From contig LADS01000007.1 in NCBI GenBank assembly GCA_000961725.1, positions 1 through 64,000 of the forward strand: a stretch of DNA of 64,000 nucleotides, given 5' to 3'. The position numbers and the translations under genes are program-made. This stretch comes from Desulfobulbaceae bacterium BRH_c16a (GTDB lineage Bacteria; Desulfobacterota; Desulfobulbia; Desulfobulbales; Desulfocapsaceae). The notes under the pieces are model-generated. The model saw only the letters and a list, made by a program, of their open reading frames with translations, did no database searches and had not been told where the DNA came from. Shown in pieces: positions 42,544 through 51,756 of the stretch (its first letter is position 1; every line of letters begins with the position of its first letter).

Positions 42544-42657
42544 ATGAAAATATCTTTTGTCAAGATCCTCGAGGAGAAGAAAAGGTTCACGCCCTTTCTC
42601 GTCATTGGAATAAAAGTCTTAGTATTCCGGTATCCTGGGGATGAAATAACCCATTGA
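42544..42657 (+). pseudogene. 37-codon remnant of a ferredoxin-like protein C-terminus
   Basis: ATG 42544 to TGA 42657 encodes a peptide with FVKILEEKKRFTPFLVIGIK. This aligns with FKAILKEKKRLTPFVVSGIK at the end of the 4Fe-4S protein encoded at 58323-59501, identical at 14 of 20 positions without gaps. A stop codon sits directly before the ATG, so only the tail survives. It is most simply the 3' remnant of a deleted paralogue; translation as a small peptide cannot be excluded. Confidence 0.7.
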
Positions 42658-42699
42658 TCAGTCGGGTCACCTACCAATCAAATTAAAAGTTACGGGTGA

Positions 42700-44868
42700 A
42701 TGATGAACGGAAAGACAGGTGTGATTTACAGCGATGTGAGGAAAAGTGTTGATGATGTCCTTGATTATATGGGCAACGACATCAGTTTTGCCATGACTCT
42801 CGCACTGGGCAAACCAATTTTATTTATTAACGAGCTGTACAGAAGGGCGAAAGAAGACAGAACGATAAAACTGAACATAGTCACGGCCCTCGCCCTGGAA
42901 CGGCCGAGAATGAAAAGTGAAATAGAAAAAAGATTTATGGGGCCTCTTGTCGACAGAATATTCAATGGGACGCCCGAATTCGATTATATGCATGACTTCC
43001 GTAGCGGAAAACTCCCGAAAAATGTGGCGATTTATGAGTTTTTTAACAAAGCCGGCGGCTATATGCAGACACCTGAAGCTCAGAGAAACCACCTGAACTC
43101 AAACTATACCCATGTTGTGCGCGATGCGATGGATTTCGGCTGCAATGTATTCGGCCAGCTTATCTCCTGCCGTGAAATGAACGGCAGGATGATGTACTCC
43201 ATGGGCTGCAATACCGATATCTGCATTGAGGCTATAAAAGAGATGCATAAGGTGAGGGCTGAAGGCGGAAAGGTGGCGATCATCGGCGAAGTGAACACCC
43301 AGCTGCCTTTCATGTATGGCGATGCGGTGTTCGACGGAGATCACTATGACATGCTTCTGCAGGGCCCCGAATTCAATTACCCCCTGTTCGGACCTCCCAA
43401 AGATTCTGTAAATCTGAGGGATCATGCGATCGGTCTTCATGTCAGCGCTCTGGTCAAAGACGGCGGTACCATTCAGGTCGGAATCGGAGCGCTTGGCGAC
43501 GCTATTGCCGCCGGCCTGAGCATGAGGCAGAATGAAAATGAAGTATACGACAAGGTGTTGAAGGCGACAGGTATATCGGGCAAATATCGGAAGTTGATTG
43601 ATAAGATAGGGGGAACCGGCAGATTTGAACAAGGGCTTTACGGCTCATCCGAGATGTTTGTCGACGCCTTCTTTCAGCTTTACAAGAGCGGTGTATTGAA
43701 ACGGAGAGTGTATGACAGCATACCGATTATGAAGCTGATAAATGATGGGAAACTTGCGGCCGACAAAATACCTGACGACATTATTGAACTCCTCATAAAA
43801 GTGGAGGGGATATCTTCGGTATTAACCGGAAAAGAGTTCAAGATGCTGACCAAATTCGGCATCCTGAAAGAGGGACTCGAATTCAGGGACGGCTACATTC
43901 TGGATGGAGACACCAGGATCTCCGCCGACTTCACCTGTCCTGAAAATGTAGCCGCAGTCAAGGCTCTTCTGGGAAGCGAACTCAAGCAAGGCAAGGTAAT
44001 ACTTGGAGCGTTCTTCATCGGCCCCCGCGCCTTCTATAACGCCCTCAACTCGATGAGCGAAGAGGAGAGAATGCAGTTTGGCATGTCCGGTGTGGAAAAA
44101 GTCAACCAGCTCTATGGCAATGAGGAACTCCGGGCATTACAGAGAAAAGACGGGCGCTTTGTCAATGCCGGGATGATGGCCAATATTTTCGGCGCAATAA
44201 CCTCGGACAAGCTTGAGTGCGGACGGGTAGTGAGCGGTATCGGCGGTCAATATAACTTTGTCTCCATGGCCCACGCTCTCCCCGACGGCAGACTCATCAT
44301 GATGATACGCAGTACAAGAAATTCCTGCGGCAAGGTTAAGTCCAACATCGTGTATAGTTATGGCCACACCTCGATCCCGAAACACCTCAGGGATATAATT
44401 GTGACGGAGTATGGTATTGCCGATGTCAGGGGGAAGCCGGATTCGAAAATTATTGAGGAAATTTTGAAAATTACGGATTCACGTTTTCAGGATGATCTGA
44501 TTAAAGAAGCCAAACTTCATGGGAAACTGGCTGCCGATTTCGAGCTCGCTCCCGAGTTTAAACAGAATACTCCGCAGCGACTTGAATCCCTGCTGAAACC
44601 TTTCCAGGCTGACGGCCATTTTGTGCCGTTCCCGTTTGGAACCGATTTTACAACTGAAGAGATAGCCATCGGCGGCTCGTTAAAGTCACTGGCTGCAAAG
44701 AAAAAACCGGCTATCATCAAGGGTCTTCTTGCAGAAATGTTCAGACCCGTTCCCCCCCACGCGGTGCCGTTTTTGAAAAGAATGCAACTCGACAAACCTA
44801 AAACCGGCAAAGAAAAAATTATGCGGAAAGTGGTCCTCTCAGCCATGAGAGCTCACGGAAAGATTTAG
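42700..44868 (+). CDS. acetyl-CoA hydrolase/transferase family protein
   Basis: A 722-aa protein from ATG 42700 (42703 also possible; ribosome site weak). The C-terminal half carries the CoA-transferase fold: GGTIQVGIGALGDAIAAGL, GIGGQYNFVSMAHALPDGR and IVTEYGIADVRGKPDSKI, where the Glu of TEYG is at the usual catalytic place. The N-terminal 200 residues are longer than in 430-500 aa family members and make this one of the large variants. Likely reaction: CoA transfer or release from acyl-CoA during acid metabolism. The upstream palindrome ties it to the fatty-acid genes. Confidence 0.85.
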   Translation: MMNGKTGVIYSDVRKSVDDVLDYMGNDISFAMTLALGKPILFINELYRRAKEDRTIKLNIVTALALERPRMKSEIEKRFMGPLVDRIFNGTPEFDYMHDFRSGKLPKNVAIYEFFNKAGGYMQTPEAQRNHLNSNYTHVVRDAMDFGCNVFGQLISCREMNGRMMYSMGCNTDICIEAIKEMHKVRAEGGKVAIIGEVNTQLPFMYGDAVFDGDHYDMLLQGPEFNYPLFGPPKDSVNLRDHAIGLHVSALVKDGGTIQVGIGALGDAIAAGLSMRQNENEVYDKVLKATGISGKYRKLIDKIGGTGRFEQGLYGSSEMFVDAFFQLYKSGVLKRRVYDSIPIMKLINDGKLAADKIPDDIIELLIKVEGISSVLTGKEFKMLTKFGILKEGLEFRDGYILDGDTRISADFTCPENVAAVKALLGSELKQGKVILGAFFIGPRAFYNALNSMSEEERMQFGMSGVEKVNQLYGNEELRALQRKDGRFVNAGMMANIFGAITSDKLECGRVVSGIGGQYNFVSMAHALPDGRLIMMIRSTRNSCGKVKSNIVYSYGHTSIPKHLRDIIVTEYGIADVRGKPDSKIIEEILKITDSRFQDDLIKEAKLHGKLAADFELAPEFKQNTPQRLESLLKPFQADGHFVPFPFGTDFTTEEIAIGGSLKSLAAKKKPAIIKGLLAEMFRPVPPHAVPFLKRMQLDKPKTGKEKIMRKVVLSAMRAHGKI

Positions 44869-45089
44869 TTTCCGGATATTTCTTGCTGAAAAAAAAGATT
44901 GTCGAATGAGAGTGCTCGGGGAACTCTTCCGGCGTTTCCCCCTGCACTGCCTGCTCGCTGGACCCTTTCCTCTGCTGTGCTTATAATACAACCAGTAGAT
45001 CTGTCCGGCATGAGAGTACCTGCCGGGACACCGGCAATACTGAATGTATGGATATGCCGCTCAAGCCACCCAACAATAAGGAGATTCCC

Positions 45090-45770
45090 ATGAAGATCCT
45101 GATGGTTCTTACATCCCATTACAGGCTGGGTAACACCGGCCAGAAGACAGGCTTCTGGCTGGAAGAATTCGCCGCCCCCTATTACGTGTTCAAAGACACC
45201 AACTTTCAAGTAACACTGGCTTCACCAGCCGGCGGCCAGCCGCCGGTCGATCCCAAGAGCGATGACCCCGATTCTCAGACAGAGGCGATAGTTCGATTAA
45301 AAAACGACGATGAAGCCATGGAGCTGCTCGCCGACACCCAGCGCCTGCAATCGCTTAATCCTGAAAATTTCGATGCTATTTTCTATCCCGGTGGCCATGG
45401 ACCACTCTGGGATCTGGCGGGAGATTTTAATTCCATCGCGCTGCTGGAAGCTTTTTATCGGCGGGGAAAACCCGTCGGTCTTGTCTGTCATGGACTTGCC
45501 GCATTGCTCGATGTCAAAGATCCGGATGGTTTCCCTGTGGTGAAGGGCAAAAAAGTTACGGGATTCAGCAACAAAGAGGAAAACCTGGTACACCTGTCGG
45601 AGGTTGTTCCTTTTACGATCGAGGACATGCTTAACACCCAGGGAGGCCTCTACAGCAAGGGCGATGCATGGCTATCGCATATCGAAGTTGACGGCAACCT
45701 TGTCACAGGCCAGAACCCTGCGTCTTCGAAAGCGGCGGCTGAAGCGATAGTTCAACTTCTTCAGAAGTAG
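45090..45770 (+). CDS. DJ-1/PfpI family protein
   Basis: A 226-aa protein from ATG 45090 with AAGGAG upstream. KTGFWLEEFAAPYYVFKD, FYPGGHGPLWDL and the nucleophile elbow VGLVCHGLAALLDV (Cys) place it in the Hsp31-like/YajL branch of type 1 glutamine amidotransferase-like proteins; the preceding Glu is in LEEFAAP. Members act as glyoxalase III, chaperones or deglycases. The 221-bp gap before it (44869-45089) shows no gene. Confidence 0.88.
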   Translation: MKILMVLTSHYRLGNTGQKTGFWLEEFAAPYYVFKDTNFQVTLASPAGGQPPVDPKSDDPDSQTEAIVRLKNDDEAMELLADTQRLQSLNPENFDAIFYPGGHGPLWDLAGDFNSIALLEAFYRRGKPVGLVCHGLAALLDVKDPDGFPVVKGKKVTGFSNKEENLVHLSEVVPFTIEDMLNTQGGLYSKGDAWLSHIEVDGNLVTGQNPASSKAAAEAIVQLLQK

Positions 45771-45812
45771 AAAATCCCATCCCAAAAGGTGCCGTTGGGC
45801 CGTTTCACGCGT

Positions 45813-45838
45813 CGTCATTCCGGCGAAGGCCGGAATCT
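45813..45838. repeat. REP-like ATTCCGGCGAAGGCCGGAAT hairpin
   Basis: ATTCCGGCGAAGGCCGGAAT preceded by CGTC is the common dispersed repeat CGTCATTCCGGCGAAAGCCGGAATC seen in many proteobacterial genomes. It folds into a stable hairpin. It may help end transcription from the PfpI-like gene. Confidence 0.7.
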
Positions 45839-46098
45839 TCGCTCGCTTGAATCGCTGCACCTCCACAAACTCAAATTTTCTGCGCTGTTTTTCGTCGCTG
45901 TTTTACGTAAAAGATTCCCGATGAAGAAAAAAGAATCTGTCGGACCTGCGGGATGGATGGCTGTTGTTCTTCGAAATGGAAGGTATCATTGTCATCCCCG
46001 GCAGTATACAATATGATTTAAAATCATCGGGTTCGCCAAGATCTGAGAACCCATTTCCGAAGCATAATAATTGATACTAAAAATAATTCCAATTGATG

Positions 46099-46155
46099 TT
46101 GACTTAAACGTTAAGGTGAGGTATACAGAATCATAGATGTTTAACGTAAACGTTA
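46099..46155 (+). promoter_or_regulatory. sigma-70 promoter with operator boxes before fadD-like gene
   Basis: TTGACT (46099-46104) and TATACA (46122-46127) are separated by 17 bp. The spacer contains the near-palindrome CTTAAACGTTAAG (46103-46115), and TAACGTAAACGTTA lies at 46142-46155 downstream. A dyad in the spacer is the MerR-regulator layout. The two boxes are related to the palindrome at 42479. Confidence 0.6.
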
Positions 46156-46192
46156 TTATCATGTAGTTCAGTCCCTGGGGAGAAAGAAACGT

Positions 46193-48034
46193 ATGAGCAT
46201 CATGTCATATCAGTCAATCCCGGCAGTACTCAAAGCCAATGCCACGAAGTACAGCAAAAGAACCGCAATCAGCTACAAGAAGAAAGGGGTTTTCCTCTCC
46301 CTTACCTATGAGCAATTTTATGAACGGGTTTTGATGCTGGCAAGAGGTCTGAGAAAATATGGCATGACACCGGGGGATAAAGTCGCAATCTTTTCGGAAA
46401 ATCGTCTCGGCTGGGCAATCTCCGATTTCGGCATCCAGTGCGCCGGCGGGATCACCGTGCCGATCTACGCCACCAACACCGGCAAGCAGGCGGCCTACAT
46501 CCTCAATCATTCCGAAGCGAGAATTGTCTTCTGCTCAACCAAGGCGCAGTACGAAAAGCTCTATTCGGTCAAGGATCAGCTTCCCAATATAGATCTGGTG
46601 GTATCCTTCGAACGCTTCATGGGGCACCGATCCTTTCCGGTGTATTCCCAGTACCAGTTGGCCGAAGTCGGCACGGCGCTAAATGATGAAGACAGGCAGG
46701 ACATCGAGGGACAGATCGAGCAGATCACCCAGGACGATATTATCACCATTATTTACACTTCCGGCACCACCGGGGTGCCGAAGGGCGTCCTTTTGACCCA
46801 GCGCAACATCATGATCAATGCCGAGTACGGTGCCGCGCAACTTGGGATGCCGAAGAAAGAAGAGACAGCCCTCAGCTTTCTGCCGCTCAGCCACGTGCTC
46901 GAGAGGACCGCCGGATATTATGTGACACTGATGAACGGCAATCACATCGCCTTTGCCGAAAATGCCGCAGCAGTCATGGAAAACATGGTGGAGGTGCGGC
47001 CGACTACAATGGTCAGTGTCCCCAGGTTGTTTGAAAAGATCTACTCCCGCATTCACGAAAGTGTCGACCAGATGCCTCAAGCCAGGAAAAATATCTTCAA
47101 CAAGGCGATTGAGGTAGGTCGGGAGTATGTGAATAAAAAGTATATAACCAACGAACCCCTTGGCTTGCTTGCCTGGAAATATAAGTTTTACGACAAGCTG
47201 GTTTTCAAGAAGATTCGTGCCCGTTTCGGCGGCAGGCTCACCTACTTTCTCTGTGGCGGGGCGCCGCTCGACAAGACCATCAACGAGTTCATGTGGATCA
47301 TCGGTCTTCCGGTTTACAACGGGTACGGCCTGACCGAGACCAGCCCCGGAGTGGCCATCAGCGGTATAGGGATGATACGTTTCGACTCGGTCGGCAAGGC
47401 CTTGCGCGAGACGGAATTGAAGCTTGCACCGGATGGCGAACTGCTGGTGAAAGGGCCGCAGGTGATGCTTGGCTATTACAAGAACGATGAAGCCACCCTC
47501 GAGACCATGGAGGACGGCTGGTTCAAAACCGGCGATATCGTCACGATCGATGAGGAAGGTTTTGTCTATATCATCGATCGCAAGAAGGAATTGATCGTCA
47601 CCGCCGGCGGCAAGAATATCGCCCCGCAGCCGATCGAGAACGAACTGAAGCTCGACAAGTATATTTCTTCGGCGATTGTTTTCGGCGACCGAAAACCCTA
47701 TCTGGTAGCGGTTATCACTCCGAATGTCGAAACACTCATCGACTATGCGAAAGAGGAAAAGATCAGCTACATCGATATCGAGGAGCTGGTGCAGAACCCT
47801 AAAATCAAGGAGCTGTATGCCTCCCGGATCAAGGAATTGAACAAGAACTATCCTCCGTACAAGACGATAAAATACTTTGCTGTTGCCGCCAACGATTTCT
47901 CGATCGAAGGCGGGGAACTCACGCCCACCCTGAAGTTAAAACGAAAAGTCATTCTCGAGAAATATAAAGATATTATCGAGGATCTCTATGTAACGCACGG
48001 CAATGGGAATATTGCCCAGCATACAAAAAATTAA
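46193..48034 (+). CDS. long-chain acyl-CoA synthetase
   Basis: A 613-aa AMP-forming ligase from ATG 46193 after GGGGAG. Motifs are the ATP-binding IIYTSGTTGVPKGVLLTQRN, YNGYGLTETSPG and the hinge/AMP-binding DGWFKTGDIVTIDEEGFVYIIDRKKELIVTAGGKNIAP. The length and the last segment fit the FadD15/FACL type that activates long-chain fatty acids. First gene of the fad operon; fadN starts 11 bp later. Confidence 0.93.
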   Translation: MSIMSYQSIPAVLKANATKYSKRTAISYKKKGVFLSLTYEQFYERVLMLARGLRKYGMTPGDKVAIFSENRLGWAISDFGIQCAGGITVPIYATNTGKQAAYILNHSEARIVFCSTKAQYEKLYSVKDQLPNIDLVVSFERFMGHRSFPVYSQYQLAEVGTALNDEDRQDIEGQIEQITQDDIITIIYTSGTTGVPKGVLLTQRNIMINAEYGAAQLGMPKKEETALSFLPLSHVLERTAGYYVTLMNGNHIAFAENAAAVMENMVEVRPTTMVSVPRLFEKIYSRIHESVDQMPQARKNIFNKAIEVGREYVNKKYITNEPLGLLAWKYKFYDKLVFKKIRARFGGRLTYFLCGGAPLDKTINEFMWIIGLPVYNGYGLTETSPGVAISGIGMIRFDSVGKALRETELKLAPDGELLVKGPQVMLGYYKNDEATLETMEDGWFKTGDIVTIDEEGFVYIIDRKKELIVTAGGKNIAPQPIENELKLDKYISSAIVFGDRKPYLVAVITPNVETLIDYAKEEKISYIDIEELVQNPKIKELYASRIKELNKNYPPYKTIKYFAVAANDFSIEGGELTPTLKLKRKVILEKYKDIIEDLYVTHGNGNIAQHTKN

Positions 48035-48045
48035 GGAGAGAAAAC

Positions 48046-50433
48046 ATGAGGCAAATTAATCGAGTAGCCGTACTCGGCGCCGGAGTAATGGGGGCGACCA
48101 TTGCCGCTCATCTGGCCAATGCGGGATTGGAAATCCTTTTGCTGGATATCGTTCCCAAAGAACTGGACAAACAGGAAGAGGCTCAGGGACTGACCCTCGA
48201 CAGTCCGGCCGTACGTAACCGGATTGCCCGAAACGGTCTGCAGGGCCTGATGAAAATGAAACCTGCGCCCTTCTATCTGGGCGAATATGCGGGTCAGATT
48301 CAGATCGGCAACCTGGTCGACGATCTGGCAAAGCTGAAAGAATGCGATTGGATTATCGAAGTAGTTGTCGAATATATGCCGATAAAACTCGATCTCCTGA
48401 AAAAACTGGTGCCGAATATCGCGCCTGGCGCGGTGCTCACCACCAACACCAGCGGACTCTCCGTCAATGAGATGGCCGAGGTGCTGCCTGCCGAGATCCG
48501 CAAGAATTTCCTCGCCACCCATTTCTTCAATCCCCCGCGTTATATGCGCCTGATGGAGATCGTCCCCTGCAAGGACACCGATCCGGCCGTCATGCAGGCC
48601 ATGGCTGATTTTCTCAGCAAGCGGCTCGGCAAAGGCATCGTCTATGCCAAGGATACCACAAATTTTATTGCCAACAGGATCGGTACCTATGCGATCTACA
48701 AGGGCATCCAGCACATGGTCGAAATGGGTATGACCGTCGAAGAGGTGGATTCCATCGCCGGTCCGGCCACCGCCCGCCCCAAAAGCGCGGCGTTTCGGAC
48801 TGCCGACCTGGTGGGCCTCGACACCCTCGGCCATGTCGGCACCAACTCCTATGAGCTGCTGCCGAACGACGAAGAGCGTGGCGTGTTCAAAATGCCCGAC
48901 TTCATGAAAAAAATGATCGACGGCGGACTCCTCGGCAATAAAAGCGGCAAGGGCTTCTATAAAAAAGAAATGGTGAACGGCAAGAAAGCGCTGTTCTACT
49001 ATGACTATACCACCGGCGACTATAAGCCGCTGGCCAAGCCCAAGTTTGCCTCGGCGCAGATGGTCAAGCAGGTCGACAGCCCCGGTCAGAAAGTGAAGAT
49101 GGTGGTCGGCGCAAGCGACAAAGGTGCCGAATTCGCCTGGAAGAGTATCCGCGACACCCTTATCTATGCCGTCAACCGGATTCCCGAGATAGCCGACGAC
49201 GTGGTCAATGTCGACAACGCCATGCGCTGGGGCTTCAACTGGGAAATCGGCCCGTTCGAGATGCTCGATGCCATCGGTGTACAGGATTTCGTCAAGCGGG
49301 CGGAGAAAGACGGCGTCAAGGTGCCGGCAGCGCTGAAAGGCGTCGAAACCTTCTACCGTTACAATGAGCAGGGTAAAAAGGAATACTACGATATCCTGAA
49401 GAAAGCTTACGCTCCGATTCCAGTCAAAGAGGGCGAGATTCGTCTGGAGATTCTGAAAAAAGCCGGCAAGGTGGTCGAGAAGAATTCCAGCTGTTCGATT
49501 GTCGATCTCGGCGACGGTGTCTTCGGCTTCGAGTTCCATTCGAAGATGAACGCGATCAGCGGCGATATCCTGGCAATGACACACAAGGCCGTCAAGCGGG
49601 CTGAAGAGGAAGGCGTCGGCCTGGTTATCGGTAACCAGGGGACAAACTTTTCGGTCGGCGCCAACCTGATGATGATGGCCGTGGCTCTTGCCGAAGGCGC
49701 ATACGACGACATCAATATGACGCTCAAGGCCTTCCAGAAGGCGACCATGGCGGTCAAATACGCCAAGGTGCCGGTGGTTGCCGCACCCTTTGCCATGACT
49801 CTTGGCGGCGGGGCCGAGTTCTGCCTCCATTCGGATGCGGTCAATGCCTATGCCGAAACCTACATGGGCCTTGTCGAGATCGGTGTCGGCCTTTTGCCCG
49901 GCGGCGGCGGAACCAAGGAAATGAGCCTTCGGGCCATCCAGTTAGGCCAGCAGTTCAATACCGACGTCCAGCCTTTTATCATCAAGAACTTCCAGCAGAT
50001 AGCCATGGCGAAAGTATCCATGGGTGCAGCCGAGCTGTTCGGCATGGATTATATGCGACATGGCGACAGCATCAGCATGGATATCGACCGGCTGATAGGC
50101 GATGCCAAGCAGAAAGTCCTGGCCCTTGCCGTTAACTATCGGCCGAAACGGCCTCTCGAGAATCTTCCGGCTCCCGGCCGCGGGATAGCCGCAGCTATCA
50201 AAAGTCAGCTGTGGAACATGAAAATGGGTAATTTTATTACCGATTACGAGGCGGAAATGGGCTCGATGATTGCCCTGGTCATGTGCGGCGGCGATGTCAA
50301 TCCCGGCACCTTGATCAGTGAAGACTACCTGCTGCAGCTTGAGCGGGAATACTTCCTGAAACTGTGCGGCAACAAGAAGACCGCCGAGCGTATCCAGCAT
50401 ATGCTCAAGACCGGCAAGCCGTTGCGCAATTAA
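48046..50433 (+). CDS. fadN: 3-hydroxyacyl-CoA dehydrogenase/enoyl-CoA hydratase, FadN type
   Basis: A 795-aa bifunctional enzyme. The NAD-binding dehydrogenase is at the N-terminus (VAVLGAGVMGATIAAHLANAG; HFFNPPRYMRLMEIVP), followed by a second dehydrogenase-C-type repeat, and the crotonase fold near residues 480-660 (NFSVGANLMMM, GGGAEFCLHSD, EIGVGLLPGGGG). In E. coli FadB/FadJ the hydratase is N-terminal; this reversed order and length match B. subtilis FadN (about 790 aa). It performs the two middle steps of beta-oxidation. GGAGAG precedes the ATG. Confidence 0.93.
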   Translation: MRQINRVAVLGAGVMGATIAAHLANAGLEILLLDIVPKELDKQEEAQGLTLDSPAVRNRIARNGLQGLMKMKPAPFYLGEYAGQIQIGNLVDDLAKLKECDWIIEVVVEYMPIKLDLLKKLVPNIAPGAVLTTNTSGLSVNEMAEVLPAEIRKNFLATHFFNPPRYMRLMEIVPCKDTDPAVMQAMADFLSKRLGKGIVYAKDTTNFIANRIGTYAIYKGIQHMVEMGMTVEEVDSIAGPATARPKSAAFRTADLVGLDTLGHVGTNSYELLPNDEERGVFKMPDFMKKMIDGGLLGNKSGKGFYKKEMVNGKKALFYYDYTTGDYKPLAKPKFASAQMVKQVDSPGQKVKMVVGASDKGAEFAWKSIRDTLIYAVNRIPEIADDVVNVDNAMRWGFNWEIGPFEMLDAIGVQDFVKRAEKDGVKVPAALKGVETFYRYNEQGKKEYYDILKKAYAPIPVKEGEIRLEILKKAGKVVEKNSSCSIVDLGDGVFGFEFHSKMNAISGDILAMTHKAVKRAEEEGVGLVIGNQGTNFSVGANLMMMAVALAEGAYDDINMTLKAFQKATMAVKYAKVPVVAAPFAMTLGGGAEFCLHSDAVNAYAETYMGLVEIGVGLLPGGGGTKEMSLRAIQLGQQFNTDVQPFIIKNFQQIAMAKVSMGAAELFGMDYMRHGDSISMDIDRLIGDAKQKVLALAVNYRPKRPLENLPAPGRGIAAAIKSQLWNMKMGNFITDYEAEMGSMIALVMCGGDVNPGTLISEDYLLQLEREYFLKLCGNKKTAERIQHMLKTGKPLRN

Positions 50434-50463
50434 AAAGTAAATTACCCATAAGGGAGAATCAAT

Positions 50464-51636
50464 ATGAAAAAAGCATACATACTGGCCAGCTACCGAACTC
50501 CGGGGTGCCGGGCAAACAAAGGAAAACTGAAAGACATGCGGCCCGACGATCTGGCGGCGCTTGCAATCAGAGGACTGGTCGAGCGCACCGAGATCGATCC
50601 GATGACTATTAACGATGTCTACCTCGGCTGTGCCTTTCCGGAAGCCGAACAGGGCATGAATATCGGTCGGGTGGCGGCGATGAAGGCCGGTCTGCCGATC
50701 GAGGTGCCGGGCCAGACCATCAACCGCTTCTGCTCCTCCGGCCTGCAGACCATCGCTATGGCCGCAGAGCGTGTCATGTGCGGTTTTGCCGACTGCATTG
50801 TCGCCGGCGGCGTCGAGTCGATGTCCTGTGTACCCCTCGGCGGCCTGAAATACAGTGCCAATCCGGGAATGATGGTTGACTGGCCGGAGGCGTTTGCCTC
50901 GATGGGGGTTACCGCCGAGCTCGTCGCCGAGCAGTACGGCATCGACCGTCTGGCCATGGACACTTTCGCTGCGGCGAGCAACGCCAAGGCGGCTGCGGCC
51001 ATTGAAGCAGGCAGGTTCGCCGATGAAATCATCCCGGTCGAGATCGAGAAAAACGCCGTTGTCAAAGGCAAGCTGGTCCGGACCAAGGAACTGGTCACTG
51101 TCGACGACGGGGTACGCCTCGGCACCACCGTCGAATCTCTCTCAAAAGTACGTCCGGCCTTTAAAGTAGGCGGCCCGGTAACCGCCGGCAACTCCTCGCA
51201 GATGACCGACGGCGCGGCTGTCGCCCTGGTGGTTTCGGAAGAGTATCTCGAGAAAATCCGTAAAAACCCGATAGCAAGGTTTCTTGCCTTCTCGGCTAAC
51301 GGCTGCGCCCCTGAAGTTATGGGCATCGGTCCGATTGTCGCGATCCCTGCGGCTTTAAAACTGGCGGGACTGAAGCAGGAAGATATTGAGTTGATCGAAC
51401 TGAACGAGGCGTTCGCCGCCCAGGCCCTGGCGGTCATCAAGACCCTCGGCCTCAATCCGGATATCATCAACGTCAATGGCGGCGCCATCGCTCTCGGCCA
51501 TCCGCTGGGCTGCACCGGTGCCAAGCTGACCACGACCCTGCTGCATGAGATGGGACGCCGGAAGCTTCGCTACGGCATGGTTTCCATGTGTATTGGCGGC
51601 GGCATGGGTGCTGCCGGAGTTTTTGAAATATTATAA
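50464..51636 (+). CDS. fadA: acetyl-CoA acyltransferase (thiolase)
   Basis: A 390-aa thiolase. Catalytic Cys is in INRFCSSGLQTIAMAA, GGVESMS follows, and the C-terminal NVNGGAIALGHPLGCTGAK and CIGGGMGAAGVFEIL hold the His and second Cys. It cleaves 3-ketoacyl-CoA to acetyl-CoA. Preceded by AGGGAGAA. Operon order fadN-fadA-fadE as in Bacillus. Confidence 0.95.
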   Translation: MKKAYILASYRTPGCRANKGKLKDMRPDDLAALAIRGLVERTEIDPMTINDVYLGCAFPEAEQGMNIGRVAAMKAGLPIEVPGQTINRFCSSGLQTIAMAAERVMCGFADCIVAGGVESMSCVPLGGLKYSANPGMMVDWPEAFASMGVTAELVAEQYGIDRLAMDTFAAASNAKAAAAIEAGRFADEIIPVEIEKNAVVKGKLVRTKELVTVDDGVRLGTTVESLSKVRPAFKVGGPVTAGNSSQMTDGAAVALVVSEEYLEKIRKNPIARFLAFSANGCAPEVMGIGPIVAIPAALKLAGLKQEDIELIELNEAFAAQALAVIKTLGLNPDIINVNGGAIALGHPLGCTGAKLTTTLLHEMGRRKLRYGMVSMCIGGGMGAAGVFEIL

Positions 51637-51649
51637 ATCCAAATTGCAT

Positions 51650-51705
51650 GTAGGGTGCACTCTGTGCACCAAGAAAGACTGCATGGTGCACAGAGTGCAC
51701 CCTAC
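51650..51705. repeat. 21-bp inverted repeat between fadA and fadE
   Basis: Bases 51650-51670 (GTAGGGTGCACTC...) are perfectly inverted at 51685-51705, with a 14-base loop. The GTAGGGTGCAC motif is a widespread dispersed repeat near gene ends. Within an operon it may alter message stability or allow different expression of fadE. Confidence 0.8.
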
Positions 51706-51756
51706 GAGCTCATTGGAATAAGAAAATATACAGTCTCAACCTGCGAGGTGAATAGA

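Larger units (their letters stand above)
42145..42699. other. 555-bp intergenic region before the acetyl-CoA hydrolase gene
   Basis: Contains the dctM terminator, a 22-bp operator-like palindrome (42479-42500) and a 37-codon remnant of a ferredoxin-like gene (42544-42657). The rest, 42204-42478, shows nothing recognisable. Confidence 0.6.
45771..46192. other. intergenic region upstream of the fatty-acid operon
   Basis: 422 bp with a REP-like repeat (45813-45838) and the promoter/operator set of the acyl-CoA synthetase gene (46099-46155). No gene is supported. Confidence 0.6.

Noticed and set aside
45789..46016. 75-codon frame before the fad operon
   Set aside because: Passes through a REP-like repeat and lacks a ribosome site.
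48031..49830. 599-codon open frame on the minus strand opposite fadN
   Set aside because: Shadow of fadN; no ribosome site and no domain pattern.
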